Both the position numbers and the translations under genes were made by a program. From the NCBI GenBank assembly GCA_027486415.1, contig JAIXPC010000011.1, positions 107,411 through 171,410 of the forward strand: 64,000 nt of DNA, in the 5' to 3' direction. Below, piece by piece: positions 8,869 to 22,099 of the stretch (the stretch's first letter is position 1; every line of letters starts with the position of its first letter). The notes beneath the pieces are model-generated. The model was not told where the DNA came from and did no database searches. It worked only from the letters and a program-made list of their open reading frames with translations. The stretch is from Sphingomonadales bacterium. Its GTDB lineage: Bacteria > Pseudomonadota > Alphaproteobacteria > Sphingomonadales > Sphingomonadaceae.

Positions 8869-10521
8869 GTGCTGACTGCCATTGCCATCCAGAATGTCGT
8901 GCTGATCGAGGCACTGGCCATCGAATTCGCCCCCGGCCTTGTCGTGCTGACGGGGGAGACGGGGGCGGGCAAGTCGATCCTGCTCGATGCGCTGGGGCTG
9001 GTGCTGGGCAACCGGGCCGATGCCGGGCTGGTGCGCGCCGGCACCGATACGGCGCGGGTGGTGGCCGAATTTGCCGTTGGCAGCGATCATCCGGCGCGCG
9101 CGCTGCTGGCCGAAAATGACCTTGAGGCCGATGGCCCGATCATCCTGCGCCGCCAGCTGAAGGCCGATGGCGGCAGCCGCGCCTTTGTCAACGATCAGCC
9201 GGTGTCGGCGACGCTGCTGCGGGAACTGGGCGGGCTGCTGGTGGAAATCCACGGCCAGCATGACGAGCGGGGCTTGCTCAGTCCCAAGGGCCACCGCGCC
9301 TTGCTCGATATCTATGGCGGGCTGTTGCAGCCGGTGGCCGAAACGCGGCGCTGCTGGGAGGCGGCACGGGCGGCACGGGCTGCGGCGGCAACAGCGCGCG
9401 AGCGGCTGGAGGCCGACCAGCGCGACCGCGAGTGGCTGGATCACGCGGTGGCGGAACTCGACAGGCTGAACGCCCAGCCCGGCGAGGAGGAGGAACTGGC
9501 GCTGGCCCGTGCCGCCATGCAGAAGGGCGCGCGGCTGGCCGATGATCTGGCCACCATTTCCGATCTGATGGGGCAGGGCAGTGCAACGCTGGCGCAGGCG
9601 ACGCGGCGGCTGGACCGGATTTCGGGCGAGCATCCGCTGCTGACCGCCGCGCTGGAGGCGCTGGACCGCGCGCTGGTGGAAGCGGGCGAGGGCGAAACGC
9701 GGCTGGCCGAAGCCGTGGCGGCGCTGGATGCCGATCCGGCGCGGCTGGAAGAGGTTGAAGCCCGGCTGTTCGATCTGCGCGGCATCGCTCGCAAGCACAA
9801 GGTGGAGGCCGACGCGCTGCCCCAGCTGGCCGAAACGCTGCGCGCCAGAGCCGCCGCGCTGGTCGCTGGCGAGGAAGGGCTGGTCGCGCTGGATGCGGCC
9901 GTGACGGCTGCCGAAGCCGATTATGCCCGGGCGGCAACGGCGTTGACCGCCGCGCGCGCGGCAGCAGCCCAGCGGCTGGACACGGCGGTGGCGGACGAGT
10001 TGAAGCCGTTGAAGCTGGATGCCGCGCGCTTTCGCACCCGCATCACGGCGCTGCCGGCCGCGGAGTGGGGGCCGGACGGGCAGGAACGGGTGGAGTTTGA
10101 AATCGCCACCAACCCCGGCGCCGATTTCGCGCCGCTGATCAAGATTGCCTCCGGCGGCGAGCTTTCGCGCTTCATCCTGGCGCTGAAGGTGGCGCTGGCC
10201 AGCACCGGCAGTGCCGGCACGATGATCTTTGACGAGATTGATCGCGGCGTCGGCGGGGCGGTGGCGTCGGCCATTGGTGATCGGTTGGCGCGACTGTCCG
10301 GCGAAGCGCAGGTGCTGGTCGTCACCCACAGCCCGCAGGTGGCGGCGCGCGGCCACAGCCAGTGGCGCATCGAAAAGGCCAATGATGGCGGCACCACCCG
10401 CACCAGCCTGGCGTTGCTGGCCACAGAGCAGCGCCAGGAAGAAATCGCCCGCATGCTGTCGGGCGCCGATGTCACCCCCGAAGCGCGCGCACAGGCGCGG
10501 CGCCTGTTGGAAGGAGCGTGA
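8869..10521 (+). CDS. recN: DNA double-strand-break repair protein RecN
   Basis: This 550-residue SMC-like ATPase acts in recombinational repair. The Walker A motif GETGAGKS lies at about residues 27-34, followed by a long alanine- and glutamate-rich coiled-coil centre. Near the C-terminus come the ABC signature SGGELSRF and the Walker B segment MIFDEIDRGVGG. The start is GTG at 8869 (MLTAIAIQNVVLIE), which matches the family N-terminus. A GC-rich hairpin lies in the 240-bp gap between rpmF and this gene. Confidence 0.96.
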   Translation: MLTAIAIQNVVLIEALAIEFAPGLVVLTGETGAGKSILLDALGLVLGNRADAGLVRAGTDTARVVAEFAVGSDHPARALLAENDLEADGPIILRRQLKADGGSRAFVNDQPVSATLLRELGGLLVEIHGQHDERGLLSPKGHRALLDIYGGLLQPVAETRRCWEAARAARAAAATARERLEADQRDREWLDHAVAELDRLNAQPGEEEELALARAAMQKGARLADDLATISDLMGQGSATLAQATRRLDRISGEHPLLTAALEALDRALVEAGEGETRLAEAVAALDADPARLEEVEARLFDLRGIARKHKVEADALPQLAETLRARAAALVAGEEGLVALDAAVTAAEADYARAATALTAARAAAAQRLDTAVADELKPLKLDAARFRTRITALPAAEWGPDGQERVEFEIATNPGADFAPLIKIASGGELSRFILALKVALASTGSAGTMIFDEIDRGVGGAVASAIGDRLARLSGEAQVLVVTHSPQVAARGHSQWRIEKANDGGTTRTSLALLATEQRQEEIARMLSGADVTPEARAQARRLLEGA

Positions 10522-10523
10522 AG

Positions 10524-11816
10524 ATGATCCAGCTTGATCGCCGCCAGATGCTCGCCGCCGTGGCTGCGGCCGCCGCCGGCCCGGCGCTGGCCCGCCAGCA
10601 GGTTGCGCGCGGGCCGCTGCGCCAGGATGCGGTGCAGGCGCTGATCGAACGTTATGTGGCGCAGGGCAGCGTGCCGGGCGCCGTGGTGGCGCTGGTGGAA
10701 CCGGGCCGTGCGCGGCCGATGTTCGCTTCCGCCGGGGTGACGGCCTTTGGCGGCAGCCAGAAGGCGACGCCCGACACGCTGTGGCGCATCTATTCGATGT
10801 CAAAGCCGATCACCGGCATGGCCGTGATGCAGCGCGTGGCCACCGGAGAGTTGCAGCTTGACCAGCCGATCGCGACGATCCTGCCGGAATTCGGCCAGAT
10901 GCGCGTGGCGATCGATGCCTCCAGGGGGCTGGAATCGCGCCCTGCCGCGCGGCCGATCACCGTGCGCCACCTGCTCACGCACACGGCGGGCTTTTCCTAT
11001 GCCATCAATGGCAACGGCCCGCTGGAGAAGGAATACAAGCGCCTTGGCATCCAGCCGGGCAGCGTGCCGGCCTTCCTGCAGCCGGGCGATGGCGCGCTGG
11101 CCGATGTGCAGGTGATGGCCGCCGCGCTGGCCGGGTTGCCACTGGCCCATGATCCCGGCACGACATGGAAATATTCGGTCAGCCTCGATGTTGCCGGTGC
11201 GCTGCTGGAACGGCTGACGGGCCAGACGCTGGACGAGGTGATCCAGCGGCAACTGCTTGGCCCGCTCGGCATGGCCGATACCGGCTTCTGGGCGAAGGAC
11301 AAGGCGCGGCTGGCGGCCAATTATCTGTGGACGCCGCCGGGCGGCACCAGGCCGCTCGACAAGCCGATCCCGATTTCGGCGATGGAAAAGGATGGCTTCA
11401 CCACGCGGCCAACCCTGCTGTCGGGTGGCGGCGGCATGGTGGGTTCGGCGCGCGACTATGCCCGTTTTGCCCAGATGCTGCTGAACGGCGGCGACTATGC
11501 CGGCAAGACGATCATGCCGCGCAGCATCGCCCGGCTGGCGATGAGCAACCTGATGCCGCCCGGTGTGTTTTTCGACGGCAGCAACGGCTTTGGCGCTGGT
11601 GGCCGCGTGACCCTGTTCGACACGCGCGGGGCCGGGAAGGGGCCGGGCAGCCCGGCCGCCACCTATGGCTGGGGCGGTGCGGCCGGAACCTTGTTCATGG
11701 TCGACCAGGTGCGCCAGTTCGCCGTGGTGCTGATGCTGCAGACGATGGGTGACAGCCGGCTGCCGCGCGACACCGATCTGGCCGCCGCGCTGGCCGTGGA
11801 CGCCGCCGGCCGGTGA
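10524..11816 (+). CDS. Serine hydrolase of the beta-lactamase/class C (PBP-like) family
   Basis: The 430-residue protein has an N-terminal export signal with a twin-arginine-like DRRQML and an alanine-rich core, so it is probably periplasmic. Ser91 and Lys94 form the SxxK catalytic motif (SMSK), and a YSV segment near residue 216 fits the second motif. The C-terminal GWGG stretch fits the third. Substrates in this family vary (esters, D-amino acid peptides), so true beta-lactamase activity should not be assumed. The ATG at 10524 has GGAG seven bases upstream, which decides against the GTG at 10518. It follows recN directly and overlaps the DoxX-like gene. Confidence 0.88.
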   Translation: MIQLDRRQMLAAVAAAAAGPALARQQVARGPLRQDAVQALIERYVAQGSVPGAVVALVEPGRARPMFASAGVTAFGGSQKATPDTLWRIYSMSKPITGMAVMQRVATGELQLDQPIATILPEFGQMRVAIDASRGLESRPAARPITVRHLLTHTAGFSYAINGNGPLEKEYKRLGIQPGSVPAFLQPGDGALADVQVMAAALAGLPLAHDPGTTWKYSVSLDVAGALLERLTGQTLDEVIQRQLLGPLGMADTGFWAKDKARLAANYLWTPPGGTRPLDKPIPISAMEKDGFTTRPTLLSGGGGMVGSARDYARFAQMLLNGGDYAGKTIMPRSIARLAMSNLMPPGVFFDGSNGFGAGGRVTLFDTRGAGKGPGSPAATYGWGGAAGTLFMVDQVRQFAVVLMLQTMGDSRLPRDTDLAAALAVDAAGR

Positions 11817-12226
11817 GTGGCGACAGCACCGCCCGCCGGGCGGCGCGGCTGGTGCTGGCGCTGGCCTATGTCGCGGTCGGGGTGGTGCACATCAGGAGCC
11901 CCAACGGCTTTCTGCCGATCATGCCCGATTGGGTGCCGTTCCCCCGCGACGTGGTGATCTGGACGGGGGTGGCCGAAATCGCCGGTGCCATCGGGTTGCT
12001 GATCCCGCGCCTGCGCCGCGCGGCCGCATGGGGGCTGGCCGCCTATGCCGTGTGCGTGTTCCCGGCCAACATCAAGCACGCGGTGGATGGCGTGGTGCTG
12101 TCCGGCACGGCGCTGGGCTGGGGCTATCATGGCCCGCGCCTGCTGGCGCAGCCGCTGATCGTCTGGTGGGCCTTGTGGGCTGGCGGCATCACCGACTGGC
12201 CGTTCCGACAACACGCCGGGCGCTGA
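11813..12226 (+). CDS. DoxX-like small membrane protein
   Basis: This 137-residue protein has four predicted hydrophobic segments, with motifs GVVHIRSPNGF and IWTGVAEIAGAIGLLIP that recall the DoxX/DoxD-like family. The family is widespread and mostly of unknown role, sometimes linked to redox or thiol stress. The GTG start overlaps the stop of the serine hydrolase gene, so the two are probably co-translated. Confidence 0.8.
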   Translation: MSGDSTARRAARLVLALAYVAVGVVHIRSPNGFLPIMPDWVPFPRDVVIWTGVAEIAGAIGLLIPRLRRAAAWGLAAYAVCVFPANIKHAVDGVVLSGTALGWGYHGPRLLAQPLIVWWALWAGGITDWPFRQHAGR

Positions 12227-12241
12227 GCTTGGGTGCCGGCT

Positions 12242-12275
12242 GTCGCGGCGCCACTTTGGGGGGAAGCGCCGCGAC
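12242..12275. repeat. Perfect 10-bp inverted repeat downstream of the recN-doxX run
   Basis: GTCGCGGCGC at 12242-12251 pairs exactly with GCGCCGCGAC at 12266-12275 around a 14-base purine-rich loop. It sits 16 bases after the DoxX-like stop. There is no T-run after it, so it may be a transcript-end hairpin or an attenuating structure. The remaining 110 bases up to the convergent tetR end show no gene. Confidence 0.55.
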
Positions 12276-12385
12276 CCGGCCGCGCGCCCTAATGGGTGGG
12301 AAGGCACGCTGCCGGTGCCGGCTGTCATGGAATATAGTTACAGGAATGTAATATTCAAGCGCAAAGCTGTCGCATCGGCGCGGAA

Positions 12386-13081
12386 TCAGCGCGGTCCGAT
12401 CCCGTTGGCAATCAGGGCGTGGGCCGCTGCCGCGATGTCCTCCACGCTGCGTTCATCGTCCCAGACGCCGAATTTCAGGCCCAGGAATACGTTCATGCCC
12501 ATGATCGCCCAGGCCCGCACCTGCCAGTCGCCATCCGAAATCTCGCCGCGCCCGAACGCCTGTTGCAGACTGGCGGCATAGCCTTCGGCCACATCGGCGT
12601 AATGACGGCGGTAGGCATCCTCGGCGACGAAGGCGCTTTCATCGATGATGCGATACAGCGCCTTGTGGGTGCGCACGAACGCCAGATAGGCGGCAAGGCC
12701 GGCGCGTTCCCCGGCCAGCCGGTCCGGTGCCGCCAGGATATATGGCACCACATGGTCGCGCACCTGTCGGCTCATGTCGGCCACCAGCGCCCGGAACACC
12801 GCCTCCTTGCTGCTGAAATAGGTGTAGAAACTGCCGATCGCCACGTCGGCACGCTGGGCGATGCGGGCGATGCTGCCCTCGTGATAGCCGCGTTCGCCAA
12901 ATTCCTCGGCCGCCGCATCCAGGATCAGGCGCAGCGTGCGCCGCCCGCGTTCCGTGCGCGGGATCTTGGCCTGACCGGCCGCGGGCGCGGCGGCGCGGCC
13001 AGAAGATTGTGGCGTCTCGGTCACAGGCACATCTCGATTCCCATCATCGCCCCCGTTCACGCGGGTCTTTGGCGGCTCCAC
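12386..13081 (-). CDS. TetR-family transcriptional regulator
   Basis: The N-terminal helix-turn-helix is clear (AAAEEFGERGYHEGSIARIA, then VAIGSFYTYFSSKEAVF), followed by an all-helical ligand domain with no identifiable ligand. The start is uncertain. GTG 13081 gives 231 residues, but several in-frame GTG codons lie further in, before the conserved region. It is divergent from a TonB-dependent receptor 91 bp away, so that receptor is its most likely target. Confidence 0.88.
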   Translation of the reverse strand: MEPPKTRVNGGDDGNRDVPVTETPQSSGRAAAPAAGQAKIPRTERGRRTLRLILDAAAEEFGERGYHEGSIARIAQRADVAIGSFYTYFSSKEAVFRALVADMSRQVRDHVVPYILAAPDRLAGERAGLAAYLAFVRTHKALYRIIDESAFVAEDAYRRHYADVAEGYAASLQQAFGRGEISDGDWQVRAWAIMGMNVFLGLKFGVWDDERSVEDIAAAAHALIANGIGPR

Positions 13082-13172
13082 AGTTGAATAGTGGTTCAGG
13101 TTTCAGTATTGCATCAACAGGATCAAAACAAGTCAGGCCCGCAGCAAGCCGGCCACAACTGGGGAACCGCAC

Positions 13173-17713
<4,541 letters not shown>

Positions 17714-17812
17714 CGTGCCGTTCGTGGTAGACTGACGCTGCTGTCGTCGAGTCTGCGCCGCCAGTGCTGTCGGCAGCCGGGGGATTGCCCCCGCCACGAT
17801 AGGAGCGTTGCC

Positions 17813-18049
17813 ATGAAGACCGTGCCCGAGGGGACCAGGTCGGCGACCGAGGCGATGACGCCCGACCCCCGCACCGTGACCCGTCACCATCATCCCGCGT
17901 TTCACGTCGAACTGACCCCGGTTGCCGTTGATGCTCGCCCGTTCCACGCGGTGCATGGCATCCCCGGTGCCGCCGTTCCGGCTGCCTTGCCGAGCCATTG
18001 GGACGCCGAACCGGGCGATGCCGGCACGGGCGGTGAAACTGAGTCCTGA
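17813..18049 (+). CDS. Small protein of unknown function, paralogue A
   Basis: A 78-residue protein that I do not recognise. It is preceded by a good ribosome-binding site (AGGAGCG) and, 20 bases above the ATG, a 6-bp G/C hairpin. The segment ELTPVAVDARPFHAV closely matches MLTPAVVEARLFHAL in the next gene. The leaders, RBS and first codons (ATGAAG) also match. It therefore looks like a tandem duplicate whose 3' end has been extended by about 30 residues. There is no signal peptide or membrane span. Confidence 0.6.
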   Translation: MKTVPEGTRSATEAMTPDPRTVTRHHHPAFHVELTPVAVDARPFHAVHGIPGAAVPAALPSHWDAEPGDAGTGGETES

Positions 18050-18180
18050 TTAGATGTAACCCATGCATCAAATGCATGGCTGTTGGCGATATTGCTGCAC
18101 TGCACAAGCGGATGTGACAGGCTTATTACAGCTCCTGTCAGCCGGGAATGGTCCCGCTGACCAAGAACAGGAGCGAACCC

Positions 18181-18330
18181 ATGAAGGTCGTCACCACCGA
18201 ATTCGAACCGCAGATCCGCGCCCTCCCGGCCAGCGACGTCACCGCCCCGGTGCGCCGCCTGCCGATCCGCAAGCGTCGCATCATGCTGACCCCGGCTGTG
18301 GTCGAAGCCCGCCTGTTCCACGCGCTCTAA
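18181..18330 (+). CDS. Small protein of unknown function, paralogue B
   Basis: A 49-residue basic protein with an Arg/Lys-rich middle (RRLPIRKRR) and the C-terminal motif LTPAVVEARLFHAL shared with the upstream gene. It has the same AGGAGCG site and a 5-bp leader hairpin 25 bases before ATG 18181. A longer frame starting at 18148 would include the leader, so the internal ATG is preferred. It could be a small regulatory or processed peptide, but no family is recognised. Confidence 0.62.
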   Translation: MKVVTTEFEPQIRALPASDVTAPVRRLPIRKRRIMLTPAVVEARLFHAL

Positions 18331-18364
18331 GGCGCGTTGGACAGAGGGAACCCTTTACAAAACT

Positions 18365-19252
18365 TCACCCTTTGCGGCTGAGCACCAGGCAGGGCCATTC
18401 GGCCTTGCGATCAACAGCTCCCACCGGCACCAACCCGTGCCGGCGATAGGCGTTGGCCACGGCGCGTTGCTGTGACGCGAGAAGCCCCGCCATCACCAGC
18501 ACCCCGCCGGGCGCGATCACCGCTGAAAGATCCCGTGCGAGCGCGATCAGCGGCGGCGCCAGGATGTTGGCCAGCACCAGATCATAAGGCGCGCGATTGT
18601 TCAGCGCCGGCGCTGCCAGTCCCGGCGCAACCGCCAGTGCCATGCGCCCGGCGCATGCGCCCGATGGAAATCTGTTCAGAGCCAGGTTTTCCGCCGTCAC
18701 GTCGATGGCGATCGGATCGATATCGCTGGCAATGCAGCGCGCGTTGCGATGCTGCCTGAGCGCCGCCATCGCCAGCACGCCAGTGCCGGTGCCGATATCG
18801 GCGATGTTACGGAAATTGCGAAACTTTCCCAGCCGCGTGATGGCGCGCAGGCAGCCATGGGTGGTCGCGTGCTGCCCGGTGCCGAACGCCAGTCCCGCCT
18901 CGATCTGCAAAGGCCAGTCACCGGGACGCACCGCATCGGCATGATCGGCGGTGTGGACGAGGAAACGCCCGGCCCGCACCGGCTTCAAATCGCGCTGGGA
19001 CAGCGTCGTCCAGTCCTGTTCCTCAAGCTCCGCGACGGCAACGCCGCTGGCCGACGGGAACAGCGCCACGATCTTCGCCACGACGGCGTCATCGGGTTGA
19101 GCGGCGAAATAGGCGGTCAGCACCCAGTCATCGGGTTTGGCCGGGTCAGGCTCCTCGACATTCAGCGTCGGCGGCTCGTCCATCAGCTCGAACAGGTCGG
19201 GCAGCGTCTCTGCCTCGGCGCGGTTGACCGCGAAACTCAGCGTCCAGCTCAC
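18365..19252 (-). CDS. prmA: Ribosomal protein L11 methyltransferase
   Basis: PrmA methylates ribosomal protein L11 with S-adenosylmethionine. The 295-residue protein shows FGTGQHATTHGCLRA, DIGTGTGVLAMAAL (SAM motif I) and DLVLANILAPPLIALA, all hallmarks of PrmA. The GTG at 19252 overlaps the hisZ stop and yields the natural N-terminus MSWTLSFAVNR. Extension further upstream only reads the hisZ gene out of frame. It ends convergently with the small-protein pair. Confidence 0.93.
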   Translation of the reverse strand: MSWTLSFAVNRAEAETLPDLFELMDEPPTLNVEEPDPAKPDDWVLTAYFAAQPDDAVVAKIVALFPSASGVAVAELEEQDWTTLSQRDLKPVRAGRFLVHTADHADAVRPGDWPLQIEAGLAFGTGQHATTHGCLRAITRLGKFRNFRNIADIGTGTGVLAMAALRQHRNARCIASDIDPIAIDVTAENLALNRFPSGACAGRMALAVAPGLAAPALNNRAPYDLVLANILAPPLIALARDLSAVIAPGGVLVMAGLLASQQRAVANAYRRHGLVPVGAVDRKAEWPCLVLSRKG

Positions 19253-20334
19253 AGGGCCCGCACCTCGCCATCGGCCCAGACATGGCTGCTCGCCGGCACC
19301 TGGCCATCGTGCAGCGCCGCAACCGTGATCCAGCCATCGGCCCGCAACTGCGCGCCAATGTCGGCCGGTGTGCCAACCGGCAGCAACACCCGAACCCGCG
19401 TCTCCGCGCCCAGGCCCAGGTCTACCAGCCCATCGACGTACAGCGAGAAGCCCATGGCCGCTTCGGCGCTGCCATCGGCGTGGGAAACGACATAGGCGCC
19501 GCCGCGGCCAACCTCGGCCATCAGTCCCGCACCAAACAAGGAAAAGCCCAGCCACGTCTGATATTCAAAGCCGTGCCGTTCGGTGGGATCGAGCGTGACG
19601 GTCACATCAAGTCCGGCAGCCAGCGCCGCGATGGCATCCAGCCGGGCGAGGACGGTATCGGGCAGATCCAGCTGCTTCAAGGCAGCCAGCGCCATGGTGG
19701 CGGGCCCGGCGGCGGCGATCAGCGGCACGAACGCATCGGCACCGGCCGCGCGCAAGGCGCCGACATCCTTGCCATCCAGCCAGGCCTGCACCTCGGCCAG
19801 CGAGGCGGTGCCCAAGGGCCAGCCAGCAGAGGCCAGATCGGCGACCAACGTGGGCATGGTCAGGTCAACCGAAAGCCCGGTCAGGCCAGCGGCGGTCAGC
19901 GCTTCCACGGCAACGGCCAGCACTTCGGCGGCAGCGGCCGGGCTGTCGCTGCCGATCAGCTCCGCCCCGGCCTGCGTGCGCTCACGTTCCGGCGACAGCT
20001 GGTCACCGCGCACGCGCAGCACCGGGCCGGCATACATCAGCCGCAGCGGTCGCGGCTGGCTGGCAAGGCGGGTGACGGCAATGCGGCCCACCTGGCCGGT
20101 GATGTCGGAGCGCAGGGCCAGCGTCATCTGGCTGACCGGATCGGTGAAGCGAAGGCGTTCGCGGCTGCTGCCGCCCGCCAGGCTCGCCTCATATTCCACC
20201 AGCGGCGGCGCAACCCGTTCATAGCCATGGGCCGCACACACATCGGTGAGCGTGCGAACCAGGCTGGCCAGCGCCTGCGCCTGCGGCGGCAGGCGGTCGC
20301 GCAGGCCTTCGGGAAGGAGGCCGAATGTCGTCAT
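19249..20334 (-). CDS. hisZ: ATP phosphoribosyltransferase regulatory subunit
   Basis: HisZ is a histidyl-tRNA-synthetase-like protein that activates the short form of HisG in histidine synthesis. The 361-residue sequence begins MTTFGLLPEGLRDRLPP and has the class II motif 2-like RLMYAGPVLRV. It lacks the catalytic parts of a true synthetase. ATG 20334 is used because residues upstream are not family-like. No hisG is visible nearby, so the catalytic subunit must be elsewhere. It is followed by prmA with a 4-base overlap. Confidence 0.9.
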   Translation of the reverse strand: MTTFGLLPEGLRDRLPPQAQALASLVRTLTDVCAAHGYERVAPPLVEYEASLAGGSSRERLRFTDPVSQMTLALRSDITGQVGRIAVTRLASQPRPLRLMYAGPVLRVRGDQLSPERERTQAGAELIGSDSPAAAAEVLAVAVEALTAAGLTGLSVDLTMPTLVADLASAGWPLGTASLAEVQAWLDGKDVGALRAAGADAFVPLIAAAGPATMALAALKQLDLPDTVLARLDAIAALAAGLDVTVTLDPTERHGFEYQTWLGFSLFGAGLMAEVGRGGAYVVSHADGSAEAAMGFSLYVDGLVDLGLGAETRVRVLLPVGTPADIGAQLRADGWITVAALHDGQVPASSHVWADGEVRAL

Positions 20335-20390
20335 GCCTCGCCGGTTAGCCGGTTGGGGAGGGGGGAGCAAGGCCTGCTCCCCCCTTGGCC

Positions 20391-21971
20391 TCAGACGAAG
20401 CGCAGCGTCTGCGCCACCTTCACGCCCGGCAGGGCGCGGATGGTGGAGAGCAGGGCTTCGGGGATGGTGTTGTCGACCGACAGCAGCAGCACGGCCTCGC
20501 CTCCCGCGTCGCGGCGGCCAAGGTGGAAGGTGCCGATGTTGACACTCTCGCCGCCCAGCGTCGAACCCAGCCGGCCGATGAAGCCCGGCTTGTCCTCGTT
20601 GACGATGTAGAGCATGTCGCCGGCGAGATCGGCTTCCACGGTGATGCCGAAGATCTCCGTGAGGCGCGGCTTGCCATTGCCGAACAGGGTGCCGGCCACC
20701 GTGCGCGGGCCGCTGGCGGTGGTGACGGTGACGCGCAGCAGCGTGTGATAATCGGTCTCGCGGTCGTGGCGCACTTCGGCAATGTCGATCTCGCGCTCGC
20801 GCGCCAGATAGGGCGCGTTGACCATGTTCACCGTGTCCGAATGCGTCCGCATCAGGCCGGCCAGAACAGCCGCCGTGATCGGCTTGAGGTTGAGCTGGGC
20901 GGCGGCGCCTTCCACCTCGACACGCACCGACTTGATGCCTTCGTTGTCGAGCTGGCCGACCAGGCTGCCGAGGCGTTCGGCGAGGGCCATGTAGGGCTTG
21001 AGGCGCGGGGCTTCCTCGGCCGAAAGCGACGGCATGTTGAGCGCGTTGGTGACGCCGCCGGTGAGCAGGAAGTCCGACAATTGCTCGGCGACCTGGATGG
21101 CGACATTGACCTGGGCTTCGTCGGTGGAGGCGCCAAGGTGCGGCGTCGAGACGAAGTTCGCTGTCCCGAACAGCGGCGACGCCTTGGCCGGCTCTTCGGC
21201 AAACACGTCCAGCGCGGCGCCGGCGATGTGGCCGCTGTCGAGCAATTCCTTCAGCGCGACTTCATCGATCAGCCCGCCGCGGGCGCAGTTGACGATGCGG
21301 ATGCCGGTCTTGGTCTTCAGCAGATTTTCGCGGCTGAGGATGTTGCGCGTGCTGTCGGTCAGCGGCGTGTGCAGGCTGATGAAGTCGGCATTGGCCAGCA
21401 GTTCATCCAGCGTCACCTTGGTGATGCCGATATGTTCGGCGCGTTCGGGGGTGAGGAAGGGATCATAGGCGATCACCTTCATCTTCAGGCCCAGCGCGCG
21501 ATCGGCGACGATGCTGCCGATGTTGCCGGCGCCGATCAGGCCCAGCGTCTTGGCTGTCACCTCGACGCCCATGAAGCGGTTCTTCTCCCACTTGCCGGCC
21601 TGGGTGGAGGCATCGGCTTCCGGGATCTGGCGGGCCAGCGCGAACATCAGCGCGATGGCGTGTTCGGCGGTGGTGATCGAATTGCCGAACGGCGTGTTCA
21701 TCACGACGACGCCCTGCGCCGACGCCGCCGGGATATCGACATTGTCGACGCCGATGCCGGCGCGGCCGACGACCTTGAGGTTAGTGGCGGCGGCCAGCAC
21801 GTCCTTGGTGACTTTCGTCGAGGAGCGGATGGCGAGGCCGTCATACTGGCCGATGATCTTGATCAGCTCGTCCTTCGTCAGGCCGGTGATTTCATCGACA
21901 TGAATGCCGCGCGCCCGGAAGATTTCGGCGGCCTTGGGGGACATCTGGTCGGAAATGAGGACTTTGGGCAT
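20391..21971 (-). CDS. serA: D-3-phosphoglycerate dehydrogenase
   Basis: SerA catalyses the first step of serine synthesis, oxidising 3-phosphoglycerate. The 526-residue long form has a substrate domain and an NAD-binding loop (GLIGAGNIGSIVADRA). The catalytic Arg and His regions are NCARGGLIDE and STPHLGAST. An intervening domain and a C-terminal ACT domain (VNEDKPGFIGRLG) that senses serine follow. It is co-directional with serC, separated by REP-like hairpins. Confidence 0.96.
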   Translation of the reverse strand: MPKVLISDQMSPKAAEIFRARGIHVDEITGLTKDELIKIIGQYDGLAIRSSTKVTKDVLAAATNLKVVGRAGIGVDNVDIPAASAQGVVVMNTPFGNSITTAEHAIALMFALARQIPEADASTQAGKWEKNRFMGVEVTAKTLGLIGAGNIGSIVADRALGLKMKVIAYDPFLTPERAEHIGITKVTLDELLANADFISLHTPLTDSTRNILSRENLLKTKTGIRIVNCARGGLIDEVALKELLDSGHIAGAALDVFAEEPAKASPLFGTANFVSTPHLGASTDEAQVNVAIQVAEQLSDFLLTGGVTNALNMPSLSAEEAPRLKPYMALAERLGSLVGQLDNEGIKSVRVEVEGAAAQLNLKPITAAVLAGLMRTHSDTVNMVNAPYLAREREIDIAEVRHDRETDYHTLLRVTVTTASGPRTVAGTLFGNGKPRLTEIFGITVEADLAGDMLYIVNEDKPGFIGRLGSTLGGESVNIGTFHLGRRDAGGEAVLLLSVDNTIPEALLSTIRALPGVKVAQTLRFV

Positions 21972-21992
21972 GGGATTTCCCTTTTCTAGGCT

Positions 21993-22095
21993 CCCCTCCC
22001 GCTTGCGGGAGGGGCTGGTGGTGGGAATTGGTCATGCGGGACAGATCGCGCGGGTGGGACACGCCCACCCCCGACCCCTCCCGCGAGCGGGAGGG
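21993..22095. repeat. Pair of REP-like hairpins between serC and serA
   Basis: Two near-identical palindromes, CCCCTCCCGC-TT-GCGGGAGGGG at 21993-22014 and CCCTCCCGC-GA-GCGGGAGGG at 22076-22095, lie about 60 bp apart. Each is followed by CTGGT. A smaller GGGTGGG/CCCACCC pair lies between them. The arrangement looks like a dispersed extragenic palindrome element, probably also affecting the serC-serA transcript. Confidence 0.7.
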
Positions 22096-22099
22096 CTGG

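Noticed and set aside
10524-11816. Serine hydrolase as an AmpC resistance enzyme
   Set aside because: It has SxxK but belongs to a broad family with many non-lactam substrates, and no ampR-like regulator is adjacent.
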